Origin: CAVYUC01 sp963783085
GTDB taxonomy: Bacteria > Bacteroidota > Bacteroidia > Bacteroidales > Prolixibacteraceae
Assembly (NCBI GenBank): GCA_963783085.1
Contig: CAWAMJ010000014.1
Span: 104,190 to 168,189 of the forward strand
Direction of reading: 5' to 3'
DNA: 64,000 bases
Below the pieces are notes generated by a model. The model saw only the letters and a program-made list of their open reading frames with translations, did no database searches and was not told the DNA's origin. Both the position numbers and the translations under genes were made by a program. This document shows positions 35,003 to 44,363 of this stretch, one piece after another (position 1 is the stretch's first letter; every line of letters begins with the position of its first letter).

Positions 35003-35506
35003 TTATTCATCCTCCAGCATCCTGATCACTTCATCCAAATCTACATCGGGACGGGTGATCTCATATTTTGCCTGCTGATAATATTCGTTTCGGTTTCGCA
35101 GGCTTTCACCGATGAAAGCTTTTAGTTCGCTGCGGGATTTTCCTTTGATGAGCGGGCGATTGGTTTTTGAATTAAGCAACCTGTCGGCCAGGATATCCGG
35201 ATCGATATTGAGATAAATCGTTTTCCCGGTTTTGTTCATGATTTCGATATTATCGAAAAAACAGGGGGCACCACCGCCGGTGGCAATCACAACATCGGTA
35301 AATTGAGAAAGTTCTTCCAGCGCTTTTCGCTCTTTTTTACGAAATTCTTCTTCACCTTCTTCAGCAAAAATCTGTGGAATTGTTTTATAATTTCGTTCTT
35401 CGATGTAGTTATCCATATCGATGAACTGCAATCCTGCGTGTTTTGAAAGCCGGCGCCCGAGCGTCGACTTTCCGCTTCCCATATATCCGATTAAATATAT
35501 TCTCAT
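35003..35506 (-). CDS. aroK: Shikimate kinase
   Basis: A 167-residue enzyme that phosphorylates shikimate at O3 for chorismate synthesis. The P-loop GYMGSGKST is at residues 7-15, with the FIDMD substrate/metal segment, the EEEFRKKE helix, the GGGAP loop (VVIATGGGAPCF) and the lid arginine in SKTNRPL. The length is standard. It lies directly after parC (48 bp apart, same strand) and before the C1 peptidase gene. No sign of truncation. Confidence 0.95.
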   Translation of the reverse strand: MRIYLIGYMGSGKSTLGRRLSKHAGLQFIDMDNYIEERNYKTIPQIFAEEGEEEFRKKERKALEELSQFTDVVIATGGGAPCFFDNIEIMNKTGKTIYLNIDPDILADRLLNSKTNRPLIKGKSRSELKAFIGESLRNRNEYYQQAKYEITRPDVDLDEVIRMLEDE

Positions 35507-35553
35507 AACAAGTTCAGAGTTCGATGTTCAAAGTTCAGGCCCACGTTTGTCAG

Positions 35554-38199
35554 CTAAAAAAGCGACATTTGATTGGTATCGTCTTCATTTTTATTAGGCC
35601 GTTTTACCTCGAAAGGTATATCGTCGCCGATACCTTTTTCTTCATCTGTCTCCTCCTCCGTCTCCGGTTTGTCGAACTCATCTTTTACAACAGGTTCAAT
35701 TTCCTTTATGTTTTCGATGCTGTAATTCGAAAGCCTTTTTCCTTTTGCTTTCCATGATTTTACGCTGATAAATTCAGCCACTTCAATAATTTCATTGTCG
35801 CGTTCAGCATGTTTACCGCCGAATTCAATTTCGAGCCGCGGATAATGCACCCAGGTGATGCTTAGCAGCTTGTTATCCTGATTGTCACCAATAAACCGGA
35901 TGCGTTTGTCTTCCACCTCTTCGATTTCAAATCGCTTAACGTAATAATACTCCTGCTCGGCATCGTAATAAACCGCGGAAAGAATTTTTCCGTTGTCGTA
36001 TTTTTCCACGGACAAGATATCCTGATCGAAATGATTGCTCAGGTCGAAGTTGTACAGTTGATATTCGCCGTTTTTGTATATGACCAGAATTTTATCTTCG
36101 CCTGAAAATTCACCGAGGTATTTCCCTCGTCCGTCGGCATTTAAACGCAGCACATCGGGGTCGAACCAGATTTTACGCCCGCCGAGTGTCGACACCCCTT
36201 TTTCCTTCAGTGAAATTTTATGAACTTCGTGTTTGGTCATAATGTTTCCCATCGACTGCCGTCCTTTAATGGCCAAATCTCCCATATCGACTTCAAAAAC
36301 CAGCTTTTTAATGCGTGGTTTCGGTTTTAAAATCACTTTCAAAACTTCGGCTTCACCATTTGGATTGGCAGAAAAATAGACCACGCGCGAACCTTTTGTC
36401 CCCTGGGTAAGATCGTACTCCTTATCGCGGGTGACGCCGGTTACCGAAAACCGTTTCATATAAAAAACACTGGTTTCCCCGTCGCGGTAAACAACGTTAT
36501 ATATGGTGCGTTTGTCGTTCTTTTTGAAAACCGCAATATGCAGCGGATTTTTGCCGATAAATGCTTTGTCGGAAACTTTCGTAATAAAATAACTGCCATC
36601 GCGGCGAAACACGATGACCTCGTCGATGTCGGAGCAATCGCAAATGTATTCGGCTTTTTTCAGGCCAATTCCCATAAATCCTTCCTTGCGATCGACGTAC
36701 AACTTTTCATTTTTCACCACCACTTTTGTGGCCACAATGTTCTCAAAACTGCGGATTTCAGTTTTTCGCCCGCGCCCTTTTCCATATTTATCTTTCAGGT
36801 GCAGGAACCATTTTATGGTGAAAGGGACAATGTTTTCGATATTGTTGACCACCTCGGCAATTTCATCTTCAATGGAAAGCAGGTTCTCGTTGGCTTTGTC
36901 CTTGTTGAATTTCAGGATGCGGGCCATGCGGATTTCCATCAGTTTGAGAATATCTTCGCGTTTAACTTCGCGTCTCAGTTTTGGCTTCCAGGGCTCGAGG
37001 CGATGGTCGATATGCGCAACCGCCTGATCCATATTTTCCGAATCTTCAAACTTTTTGTCTTTGTAAATCCGCTCTTCAATAAAAATTTTCTCCAGCGATG
37101 AAAAATGCCAGGCCTCTTCCAGTTCCGCTTTTTTGATTTCCAGCTCCAGCTTCAGCAATTCGAGCGTACTTTTGGTGGAACGTTTCAAAATTTCGGTGAT
37201 GCCTATAAAAAGCGGTTTATCTTCGTGAATGATGCATGAATTCGGCGAAAGTGAAACTTCGCAATCGGTAAAAGCATAGAGTGCATCTATGGTTTTATCG
37301 GATGAAACCCCCGGCGCCAGGTGAACCAGAATTTCTACATTTTCGGCCGTATTATCATCAATTTTTTTGATTTTGATTTTGCCTTTATCGTTGGCTTTTA
37401 TGATCGAATCGATTAACGACTGCGTAGTTTTCCCGAATGGCACTTCAGTAATTACCAGTGTTTTATTATCGAGTTTATCGATTTTTGCCCTCACTTTTAC
37501 CGAACCGCCCCGAAGCCCGTCGTTGTACCTGCTAAAATCAGCCAGTCCGCCCGTCGGAAAATCAGGCAGCAGTTCAAATTCTTCGTCTTTCAAATGCGAA
37601 ACGGAAGCGTCTATCAGTTCGTTAAAATTGTGCGGGAACAGTTTCGATGCCAGTCCCACAGCAATTCCATCTACTCCCTGGGCCAACAGCAGCGGAAATT
37701 TCACCGGCAAAGTCACCGGCTCGTTTTTCCGTCCGTCATACGACAGTTTCCATTCCGTGGTTTTTGCATTAAAAGCCACTTCCAAAGCAAATTTCGATAA
37801 CCGTGCCTCGATGTAACGGGGAGCTGCTGCGCCATCGCCGGTGAGAATATTTCCCCAGTTTCCCTGGGCGTCGATCAGCAAATCTTTCTGCCCCAACTGA
37901 ACAATGGCATCGGCAATCGAAGCATCGCCGTGCGGATGGTACTGCATGGTTTGCCCGATAATATTTGCCACTTTATTGTAGCGGCCGTCGTCCATTTCAC
38001 GCATCGCATGTAAAATACGGCGTTGCACCGGTTTCAACCCGTCGTTCATATATGGAACCGCACGCTCCAGAATTACGTACGATGCATAATCGAGAAACCA
38101 GTCGCGGTACATTCCCGGCAGGTAATTTATCTCCTCCTTGATTCCACCTTCATTTTCCTGGTCTTCAAATTCCTGGTTATCCAAATTCTCTTCTGACAT
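35554..38199 (-). CDS. parC: DNA topoisomerase IV subunit A
   Basis: An 881-residue type IIA topoisomerase A subunit: the breakage-reunion domain with LKPVQRRILHAM, YHPHGDASIADAIVQLGQ and the catalytic Tyr129 in APRYIEARLS, then a long coiled tower and a C-terminal part of beta-pinwheel type but with few GyrA-box signs, ending in an acidic tail (TEEETDEEKGIGDD). It decatenates replicated chromosomes together with ParE, whose gene lies 0.6 kb upstream. In quinolone target terms the HGDASIADAIVQ helix is the ordinary serine/acid type. A toxin-antitoxin pair separates it from parE. Confidence 0.95.
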   Translation of the reverse strand: MSEENLDNQEFEDQENEGGIKEEINYLPGMYRDWFLDYASYVILERAVPYMNDGLKPVQRRILHAMREMDDGRYNKVANIIGQTMQYHPHGDASIADAIVQLGQKDLLIDAQGNWGNILTGDGAAAPRYIEARLSKFALEVAFNAKTTEWKLSYDGRKNEPVTLPVKFPLLLAQGVDGIAVGLASKLFPHNFNELIDASVSHLKDEEFELLPDFPTGGLADFSRYNDGLRGGSVKVRAKIDKLDNKTLVITEVPFGKTTQSLIDSIIKANDKGKIKIKKIDDNTAENVEILVHLAPGVSSDKTIDALYAFTDCEVSLSPNSCIIHEDKPLFIGITEILKRSTKSTLELLKLELEIKKAELEEAWHFSSLEKIFIEERIYKDKKFEDSENMDQAVAHIDHRLEPWKPKLRREVKREDILKLMEIRMARILKFNKDKANENLLSIEDEIAEVVNNIENIVPFTIKWFLHLKDKYGKGRGRKTEIRSFENIVATKVVVKNEKLYVDRKEGFMGIGLKKAEYICDCSDIDEVIVFRRDGSYFITKVSDKAFIGKNPLHIAVFKKNDKRTIYNVVYRDGETSVFYMKRFSVTGVTRDKEYDLTQGTKGSRVVYFSANPNGEAEVLKVILKPKPRIKKLVFEVDMGDLAIKGRQSMGNIMTKHEVHKISLKEKGVSTLGGRKIWFDPDVLRLNADGRGKYLGEFSGEDKILVIYKNGEYQLYNFDLSNHFDQDILSVEKYDNGKILSAVYYDAEQEYYYVKRFEIEEVEDKRIRFIGDNQDNKLLSITWVHYPRLEIEFGGKHAERDNEIIEVAEFISVKSWKAKGKRLSNYSIENIKEIEPVVKDEFDKPETEEETDEEKGIGDDIPFEVKRPNKNEDDTNQMSLF

Positions 38200-38243
38200 T
38201 CTTATTACTGAACTTTCCTATTTAGAAATTTAAGCTGATTACA

Positions 38244-38543
38244 CTATTTCACTTCTTTCAACTCCTTCGGATTTCTTCTTGAATTCCAAATCCGCAGAAT
38301 AACAACAACATCTTTTTTAATTTCATACACAATAAGGTAGTCTCTTATAACTTTCAACCTTACTCCCGGTGTGTTTGTGGGTTTTCCGATTAAAGGATAT
38401 TTGCTGATAAGCCGGATTGACTTTCTAAAAAGCCCGTCGAGCTTAACACTATATTTTTTTGATTTATTCCTTTCTTTCCAGTAAGATAAAATTTGGATTC
38501 TGTCCTGTTGTGCCTGAACAGTCCAAACTACTCTTCCAGCCAT
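38244..38543 (-). CDS. RelE/ParE-superfamily toxin
   Basis: A 99-residue basic toxin (MAGRVVWTVQAQQDRIQILSYWKERNKSKKYSVKLDGLF...RLKVIRDYLIVYEIKKDVVVILRIWNSRRNPKEL). The layout, helix-helix then RxxxxDYLIxY strand and the terminal hydrophobic strand, fits the RelE/ParE superfamily. The RNase residues of RelE are not obvious, and ParE-type members poison DNA gyrase instead. It overlaps its antitoxin gene by 16 bp and lies between the genes for topoisomerase IV, the enzyme's own relative. Target identity is inferred only. Confidence 0.82.
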   Translation of the reverse strand: MAGRVVWTVQAQQDRIQILSYWKERNKSKKYSVKLDGLFRKSIRLISKYPLIGKPTNTPGVRLKVIRDYLIVYEIKKDVVVILRIWNSRRNPKELKEVK

Positions 38544-38764
38544 TGATCAGTTTGTTTATCAGCGTCCTCATTACTAATAAATTGTCCTTTTTTGTATTGT
38601 TCCTGCGCTTCTTCAATATCCTTTTTTTGTTGTTCAGAAAGAATATAAATATCATCTTCGGCACTACCAGGTTCAATTAATCTCGAAACTTCCTCGAGAA
38701 GCAACGGATCCTTCAGTGATTTGATCCTGGTAATTAAGCGCTTTTTAAGTTCAATTTCTGTCAT
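38528..38764 (-). CDS. Antitoxin of the RelE/ParE-type pair
   Basis: A 78-residue acidic protein (MTEIELKKRLITRIKSLKDPLLLEEVSRLIEPGSAEDD...QKKDIEEAQEQYKKGQFISNEDADKQTDQWLEE). The N-terminal helices resemble small DNA-binding antitoxins, and the acidic C-terminal tail should wrap the toxin; the final NEDADKQTDQWLEE is typical of antitoxins paired with RelE-like toxins. It precedes the toxin on the minus strand and overlaps it by 16 bp. It starts 35 bp after the parE stop, so readthrough from parE is possible. Confidence 0.8.
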   Translation of the reverse strand: MTEIELKKRLITRIKSLKDPLLLEEVSRLIEPGSAEDDIYILSEQQKKDIEEAQEQYKKGQFISNEDADKQTDQWLEE

Positions 38765-38799
38765 TTACTCAATTTTCACCAAAGATATAAATATATACA

Positions 38800-40647
38800 C
38801 TATGCTACTTCGTCTTTCTCGACGTATAAATTATCGATGATAAAGTCCTGACGTTCAGGGGTATTTTTGCCCATGTAAAATTCAAGCATTTGTGTAACGG
38901 ATTCATGTTTTTTCATGAGAACCGGATCGAGCCGGATATCTTTACCGATAAAATGTTTAAACTCGTCGGGTGAAATTTCCCCCAGCCCTTTAAACCGCGT
39001 AATTTCCGGTTTTCCTTTCAGTTGTTTTACCGCTTTTTCCTTTTCTACTTCGGAATAACAGTAGTAGGTTTTTTGTTTGTTGCGCACCCTGAACAGCGGC
39101 GTCTGCAAAATATATACGTGCCCTTTTTTAATTAATTCGGGAAAAAACTGCAGGAAAAAAGTAATAAGCAGCAGGCGGATATGCATTCCGTCGACATCGG
39201 CATCGGTTGCGATAATTACTTTGTTATAGCGCAAATCTTCAAGGCTTTCTTCAATGTTCAGCGCCGCCTGCAGCAAGTTAAACTCTTCGTTTTCGTAAAC
39301 TACTTTTTTGGTCAATCCAAATGTGTTTAACGGCTTTCCTTTCAGGCTGAAAACCGCCTGTGTGTTTACATCGCGCGATTTGGTGATAGAGCCGCTGGCG
39401 GAATCACCCTCAGTAATAAAAATACTCGATTCATCGGCTCGTGGTTCTTTGCTGTCGAAATGGACGCGGCAGTCGCGCAGTTTTTTATTGTGCAGGCTTA
39501 CTTTTTTGGCGCGTTGTTTCGCCAGTTTTTTTATCCCGAAAATCGCCTTTCGTTCGCGTTCCGATTCTACAATCCTTCTCAGCAGGACTTCTGCAATTTC
39601 CTGGTTTTTATGCAGGAAATTATCGAGCTCTTTTTGCAGGAAATTCCCCACGTGCGCCCGCACCGATGGCCCGTTCGGACCGATATCTTTCGAACCGAGT
39701 TTGGTTTTTGTCTGCGATTCGAAAACCGGTTCCTCAACTTTGATGCTTATCGCTGCCACAATGGAGGCCCGGATATCGGAAGGATCGAATTCTTTCTTAT
39801 AAAACTCGCGGATGGTTTTTACATATACTTCACGGAAAGCCTGCAGGTGAGTCCCGCCTTGTGTGGTATGCTGGCCATTTACAAATGAATAGTAGTCTTC
39901 GCCGTAACTGTTGCCATGTGTAACAGCCACTTCAATATCTTCGCCTTTTAAATGGATAATCGGGTAAATTGGTTCGCCGTCGATATTTTCCTCCAGCAAA
40001 TCGCGCAACCCATTTCGCGAATAATACCTGCTCCCGTTATATTCGATGGTTAAACCAGCATTCAGGAAGGTGTAATTTTTCACCATATTCACAATATAAT
40101 CGCTTATAAAGTGATACTTCTGAAATACTTCCAGATCAGGCTCAAAACTTACAAGCGTTCCATTCGGTTCGTCCAAACCCCCGTAATCTTTTTCATCTGT
40201 TTTTAAGCCTTTACTGAATGAGATTTCCTTTGCCACACCTTCACGAATGGAGCGGATTACAAAATTGGACGACAATGCGTTAACCGCCTTTATTCCAACG
40301 CCATTCAAACCCACCGACTTTTTAAAAACTTTGGAATCGTACTTGGCGCCGGTATTCATTTTGCTGGCTACATCCAGCAGTTTGCCCAATGGTATTCCCC
40401 GTCCGTAATCACGAATGGTAACTTTATCCTGGTCGATGTTGATGGAAATCTTTTTCCCGTTTCCCATCATGAATTCATCAACGGAATTATCCATCACTTC
40501 TTTAAGCAAAACGTAAATACCGTCGTCGGCAGACGAGCCGTCGCCTAATTTGCCGATATACATTCCCGGGCGTTTCCGGATATGTTCCTGCCAGTCTAAT
40601 GTTCTAATTGTTCCTTCGTCGTACTGTTGGGTCATAGTTTTTTGCAA
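38800..40647 (-). CDS. parE: DNA topoisomerase IV subunit B
   Basis: A 615-residue GHKL ATPase subunit. The N-terminus has RKRPGMYIGKLGDG and the ATP-binding Asn in LLKEVMDNSVDEF, then DYGRGIPLG and GLNGVGIKAVNALS. The TOPRIM domain has ITEGDSASGS, SLKGKPLN and the DADVDGMHIR metal site, and the tail ends TRFKGLGEISPDEFKHFI. It powers strand passage for ParC. It lies 37 bp after nothing but its own leader and is followed on the minus strand by the toxin-antitoxin pair and parC. Length and motifs are complete. Confidence 0.95.
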   Translation of the reverse strand: MQKTMTQQYDEGTIRTLDWQEHIRKRPGMYIGKLGDGSSADDGIYVLLKEVMDNSVDEFMMGNGKKISINIDQDKVTIRDYGRGIPLGKLLDVASKMNTGAKYDSKVFKKSVGLNGVGIKAVNALSSNFVIRSIREGVAKEISFSKGLKTDEKDYGGLDEPNGTLVSFEPDLEVFQKYHFISDYIVNMVKNYTFLNAGLTIEYNGSRYYSRNGLRDLLEENIDGEPIYPIIHLKGEDIEVAVTHGNSYGEDYYSFVNGQHTTQGGTHLQAFREVYVKTIREFYKKEFDPSDIRASIVAAISIKVEEPVFESQTKTKLGSKDIGPNGPSVRAHVGNFLQKELDNFLHKNQEIAEVLLRRIVESERERKAIFGIKKLAKQRAKKVSLHNKKLRDCRVHFDSKEPRADESSIFITEGDSASGSITKSRDVNTQAVFSLKGKPLNTFGLTKKVVYENEEFNLLQAALNIEESLEDLRYNKVIIATDADVDGMHIRLLLITFFLQFFPELIKKGHVYILQTPLFRVRNKQKTYYCYSEVEKEKAVKQLKGKPEITRFKGLGEISPDEFKHFIGKDIRLDPVLMKKHESVTQMLEFYMGKNTPERQDFIIDNLYVEKDEVA

Positions 40648-40784
40648 TTTGGCACAAATATAATTAAATCTGTTCAGGCTTTCATTTCTTTCAGGGCAGC
40701 ATTAACTAACAGTTTTTGTTGAAAAGTTGATAATTTGTAAACCAGCAACCGCCGCTCGTTTGAACAGAACCGGCTGCCTTTTCG

Positions 40785-42572
40785 CTAGTTAATAATTCCC
40801 ATTTTTTTCATCAGAAATGTGGCGTTCATGGTTTTGGTTGCGCCATCGGAAAGTTTGTAATCGAAAACCAGTTCGTTGTTTTCAATCCGAATTTCGAAGC
40901 ACTTGTTATGAACCTGCTGTGGAAATTCATTTTCCAATTCGCTCAATTTTAAATCATGGGTTGCAATCAAAGAAACTGAATTCAGCTCGACCAGGCGGTG
41001 GATTAATTTTTTTGAACCATTCAGTTTATCCACCGAATTCGTCCCTTTTAAAATTTCGTCGAGAATGACAAAAATCCGCTCACCGTTTTGCAGTTTATCG
41101 AGAACGGTTTTAATCCTTCGCAGTTCGGCAAAAAAATACGATTCGTCTTTCAGCAGTGAATCGGTGGTTCGCATGTTTGTGTAGATTTCTATGGGCGTAA
41201 AAATCATTTCCCCGGCGCAAACGGGCGCGCCGGTGCGGGCAAGCACCAAATTTACCCCCACTGCACGCAGAAATGTGCTCTTCCCTGCCATATTGGCGCC
41301 GGTTATAATCAATACCTGCGACCAGCCATCGATCGTTAAATCGTTATCAACGCGTTTTTTCGGGTGCAACAACGGATGGCCCAGTTTTTCGGCCTGAAAA
41401 ACGAATCCCTCTTCTTTAATTTCCGGAAAAATGTAATCAGGAGAGTTGTGTGCGAGGTTCGCCAGGCTAATCAGCGCATCCATTTCGGCAATTACTTCCA
41501 GCCAGACAGCCAGTTTTTCGTGGTGCTGATTTTGCCATTTCCACAATTTGTATACGCTGCGGATATCCCACAGAAAAATAGAATTCAGAACAAATCCGAC
41601 AATCAAATTCGCCCGGTATTCAAATTCTTTTACCCCCTTTTTCAAGTGGCGGAAAATCAGACTGGCAGATACCGGATGTTTTACCTTTTTATGTAACTCT
41701 ACTAAAAATTCTGATTGAAATTCATGATTTTCAATGTATTCCAGCAGTTGCACGTACTTTGAGAAAACCGACGACTTTTTTTCAAAAAAATCGAAATAAA
41801 GGGAAATGGGTTTCCGGAACCGATACAAAAGAAACCACTGCGCAAAAATCATAAAATAAAGTGCCAGATCGGTTATTCCAGCAATTGCCAACACTGCTGT
41901 TGCAACCGTGAGCAAAGGAATAACATTAATGAGCCACTTTATTTTTGAAGCATGTTCCAGTTTCAGTTCGGTTGCCGACCACGATTTAATTTCGTCGCTC
42001 ATTTCAGCAGTTTCCTTAAAAAGATGCCCTTTTGCCAAAAAATACAACCGCCACTCCGGGATGTTCGAAAGTTCTTTTACAGCCGCTTGACGTTTCAGGA
42101 TTTCCTCTTTTTGAAACGGCGGATTTTTGAGCCAGTGGGCCAGCCTTTTTTTCCCGCTTTGCGTTGCAGTGCGATTAATAAACTGAAACAACGATCCTTC
42201 GCCGAAAAGATCCAAATCATAAGAATAAAAATGCCCGGTGTCTAAAAATTCGTTTCCATCTTCGAAATGTAAAAAGTGGTGGTTGAGCGCCAGCAATTCA
42301 TCATCGGCAATCTTTTTCAACAACTTGTAATTTTCCTTTTTCTTTTCAAGGCCGATGTTTTCCTTCACCAGCCAGAAAAAAAGAACCAGAAAGAGCAGCA
42401 TTGATGCAACCGTCAGCCCAACGTTCAAACCAAAAAGCAGCGGAGAAAAAATCAGCAGAAATGAAACCAGCCTGTAAATGCCAAACCACTTCAGGCGGCC
42501 GGAGACGTGTGATAAAAGACGGCTGTATTTTTCCGTTACCCCGAAATAAAAATCAAATGCCGACTGGTTCAT
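40785..42572 (-). CDS. Membrane-anchored MutS-family ATPase
   Basis: A 595-residue protein with the C-terminal MutS ATPase domain (Walker A GANMAGKSTF, Walker B FVILDEILKGTNS, helix-turn ending THDLKLSELE), but without the mismatch-binding N-terminus. Instead it has two hydrophobic pairs, one near residues 28-72 and another near 220-260, predicting membrane insertion with the ATPase in the cytoplasm. This fits the MutS-related, membrane-associated group common in Bacteroidota, of unknown function. I start at the ATG at 42572, because the longer frame overlaps the end of the PAP2 gene. Mismatch repair is not implied. Confidence 0.85.
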   Translation of the reverse strand: MNQSAFDFYFGVTEKYSRLLSHVSGRLKWFGIYRLVSFLLIFSPLLFGLNVGLTVASMLLFLVLFFWLVKENIGLEKKKENYKLLKKIADDELLALNHHFLHFEDGNEFLDTGHFYSYDLDLFGEGSLFQFINRTATQSGKKRLAHWLKNPPFQKEEILKRQAAVKELSNIPEWRLYFLAKGHLFKETAEMSDEIKSWSATELKLEHASKIKWLINVIPLLTVATAVLAIAGITDLALYFMIFAQWFLLYRFRKPISLYFDFFEKKSSVFSKYVQLLEYIENHEFQSEFLVELHKKVKHPVSASLIFRHLKKGVKEFEYRANLIVGFVLNSIFLWDIRSVYKLWKWQNQHHEKLAVWLEVIAEMDALISLANLAHNSPDYIFPEIKEEGFVFQAEKLGHPLLHPKKRVDNDLTIDGWSQVLIITGANMAGKSTFLRAVGVNLVLARTGAPVCAGEMIFTPIEIYTNMRTTDSLLKDESYFFAELRRIKTVLDKLQNGERIFVILDEILKGTNSVDKLNGSKKLIHRLVELNSVSLIATHDLKLSELENEFPQQVHNKCFEIRIENNELVFDYKLSDGATKTMNATFLMKKMGIIN

Positions 42573-42573
42573 T

Positions 42574-43266
42574 TCACAAAAAATTATAACGGTGAAGCAG
42601 TGAAACAGCAATCAGCACGGAAATAACCATTACTGATAAAATCAGAAGAATAACCCTGAGTTGTTCGGGTTGAAGATCGGTGGTTGCAATTTTTGGGATA
42701 CGGGCCAGAAAAAAGTGGTTTTCGACAAACATGAGCAATTTGAAAAACACCCAGCCGATAATCCAGCCGAGCAATGCGCCGCCAATAATATCGAGCGGAT
42801 AATGAACGCCGGAATAAATGCGGGAATATGAAAATAAAGCCGCCCAAAAAAACATCAAAACCGTATAGCCCCTGTTCCTCAAAATCCGCGAAGTAAAAAC
42901 CAAAATAGCAAATGCATTGGCCGAATGCGACGAAACAAAACCGTGTAATCCGCCTTTTCGCAATACGTTGTGCACCATGTGCTCAATAGAAGGTTCGTAT
43001 ACCGGGCGCAACCGCTGCACCGTTTCTTTTATTAAAACTGAAATCTGATCGCTGGCGAGAATGGTTAGCGCCAGAAAAAACAGGATCAGCACCGTTTTTA
43101 TCCGGTAATTCCTGACAATAAAAACCAGGATGACCAGGAACAACGGAATCCATGTTTCTTTCCGGGTAACCAGCAACATGATGGTGTCCCAGAAACTGCT
43201 GTGAATGCTGTTCAGGTATAAAAACAGTTCGGTGTCAAATTCGATTATACGGTGAAAAAAATCCAT
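42574..43266 (-). CDS. PAP2-family lipid phosphatase
   Basis: A 230-residue integral membrane phosphatase with about six transmembrane segments. The three motifs are KETVQRLRP, SSHSANAF (PSGH-like), and SRIYSGVHYPLDIIGG, with the catalytic histidines in place. Such enzymes act on undecaprenyl pyrophosphate or phosphatidate outside the cytoplasmic leaflet. Its start codon touches the obgE stop with no gap, and it is followed by the MutS-like gene 1 bp on, so the three form one transcript. Confidence 0.9.
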   Translation of the reverse strand: MDFFHRIIEFDTELFLYLNSIHSSFWDTIMLLVTRKETWIPLFLVILVFIVRNYRIKTVLILFFLALTILASDQISVLIKETVQRLRPVYEPSIEHMVHNVLRKGGLHGFVSSHSANAFAILVFTSRILRNRGYTVLMFFWAALFSYSRIYSGVHYPLDIIGGALLGWIIGWVFFKLLMFVENHFFLARIPKIATTDLQPEQLRVILLILSVMVISVLIAVSLLHRYNFL

Positions 43267-44256
43267 TTAACTGTTTAAAATGTTCCAGATTTTATCAATC
43301 AGTTGCTGAATGTTGTAACCTGTAACCGATGAAATAAACAGGTGGGGAATTCCTTCCAGTTCGGCGCTGATTTCTTCCATGAGTTCCTTATCCAGCAAGT
43401 CGGATTTACTGATGGCCAGAAACCGCTGCTTGTCGAGTAACTCGGGATTATATTTCTCCAGTTCGTTCAACAGGATGTTGTATTCGTTGCGGTGATTCGG
43501 ACTATCAGCAGGAACCATGAACAGCAACGCCGGGTTTCGTTCGATGTGGCGCAAAAACCTCAACCCGAGGCCTTTCCCAGCGTGAGCCCCTTCAATAATT
43601 CCCGGAATATCGGCCATTACGAACGAATGCTTGCTGCGGTGGCCCACAATTCCCAGGTTTGGCACAAGCGTTGTAAAATGGTATTCGGCAATTTTTGGTT
43701 TGGCCGCCGAAACCACCGACAGAAGCGTTGATTTTCCCGAACTTGGAAAGCCAACAAGGCCAACATCGGCAAGCACTTTTAACTCGAGTATTTTCCAGGC
43801 TTCCTCCCCCGGTTCGCCGGGTTGGGCATATCGCGGGGTTTGGTTGGTCGACGATTTAAAATGGTCGTTTCCAAGTCCGCCACGGCCGCCCGTCATCAGT
43901 ATTTTTTCTTCGTTATGTTCCGTAATTTCAAGCACGAATTCGTCAGTTTCGGCATCTTTGGCAATGGTTCCAAGGGGAACTTCCAGTATTATATCTTCAC
44001 CATCGGCGCCCGTAGAACGTTGCGGGCCGCCGCTCCCGCCCTGCCCTGCCGTGATGTGTTTCCGGTATTTCAGGTGCAACAGCGTCCACAAATTTTGGTT
44101 TCCCCTGAGAATGATGTGCCCGCCGCGACCGCCGTCGCCACCATCAGGACCGCCTTTGGGAACGAACTTTTCGCGGCGAAGGTGCGCCGAACCGGCTCCC
44201 CCGTGACCCGATTTGCAAAAAATCTTTACGTAATCAACAAAATTGGTTTCTGCCAT
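43267..44256 (-). CDS. obgE: Obg-family GTPase
   Basis: A 329-residue ribosome-associated GTPase. The N-terminal glycine-rich Obg fold (DGGDGGRGGHIILRGN, GADGEDIILEVPLGT) is followed by G1 GFPSSGKST, G3 DIPGIIEGAH, and an SKSDLLD segment in the NKxD position. The C-terminal OCT extension of some Obg proteins is absent, which is usual in this phylum. The ATG at 44256 gives the standard MAETNFVDYV start; a longer frame adds an improbable leader. It lies between adk and PAP2, with a terminator-like hairpin upstream. Confidence 0.93.
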   Translation of the reverse strand: MAETNFVDYVKIFCKSGHGGAGSAHLRREKFVPKGGPDGGDGGRGGHIILRGNQNLWTLLHLKYRKHITAGQGGSGGPQRSTGADGEDIILEVPLGTIAKDAETDEFVLEITEHNEEKILMTGGRGGLGNDHFKSSTNQTPRYAQPGEPGEEAWKILELKVLADVGLVGFPSSGKSTLLSVVSAAKPKIAEYHFTTLVPNLGIVGHRSKHSFVMADIPGIIEGAHAGKGLGLRFLRHIERNPALLFMVPADSPNHRNEYNILLNELEKYNPELLDKQRFLAISKSDLLDKELMEEISAELEGIPHLFISSVTGYNIQQLIDKIWNILNS

Positions 44257-44294
44257 TTTTTTCTTTTTCCTTTCCTCTCCACAACACAGCACCA

Positions 44295-44346
44295 GAAGAA
44301 AAAGTTCCCGCAAAACATGCCGGTGCAGAGACAGGTTTTGCGGGAA
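44295..44346 (-). terminator. Terminator between adk and obgE
   Basis: TTCCCGCAAAAC (44305-44316) pairs perfectly with GTTTTGCGGGAA (44335-44346). On the minus strand CTTTTTCTTC follows. It lies 18 bp beyond the adk stop, so adk can be transcribed apart from obgE. Confidence 0.7.
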
Positions 44347-44363
44347 TCACAACTTGAAAACTG

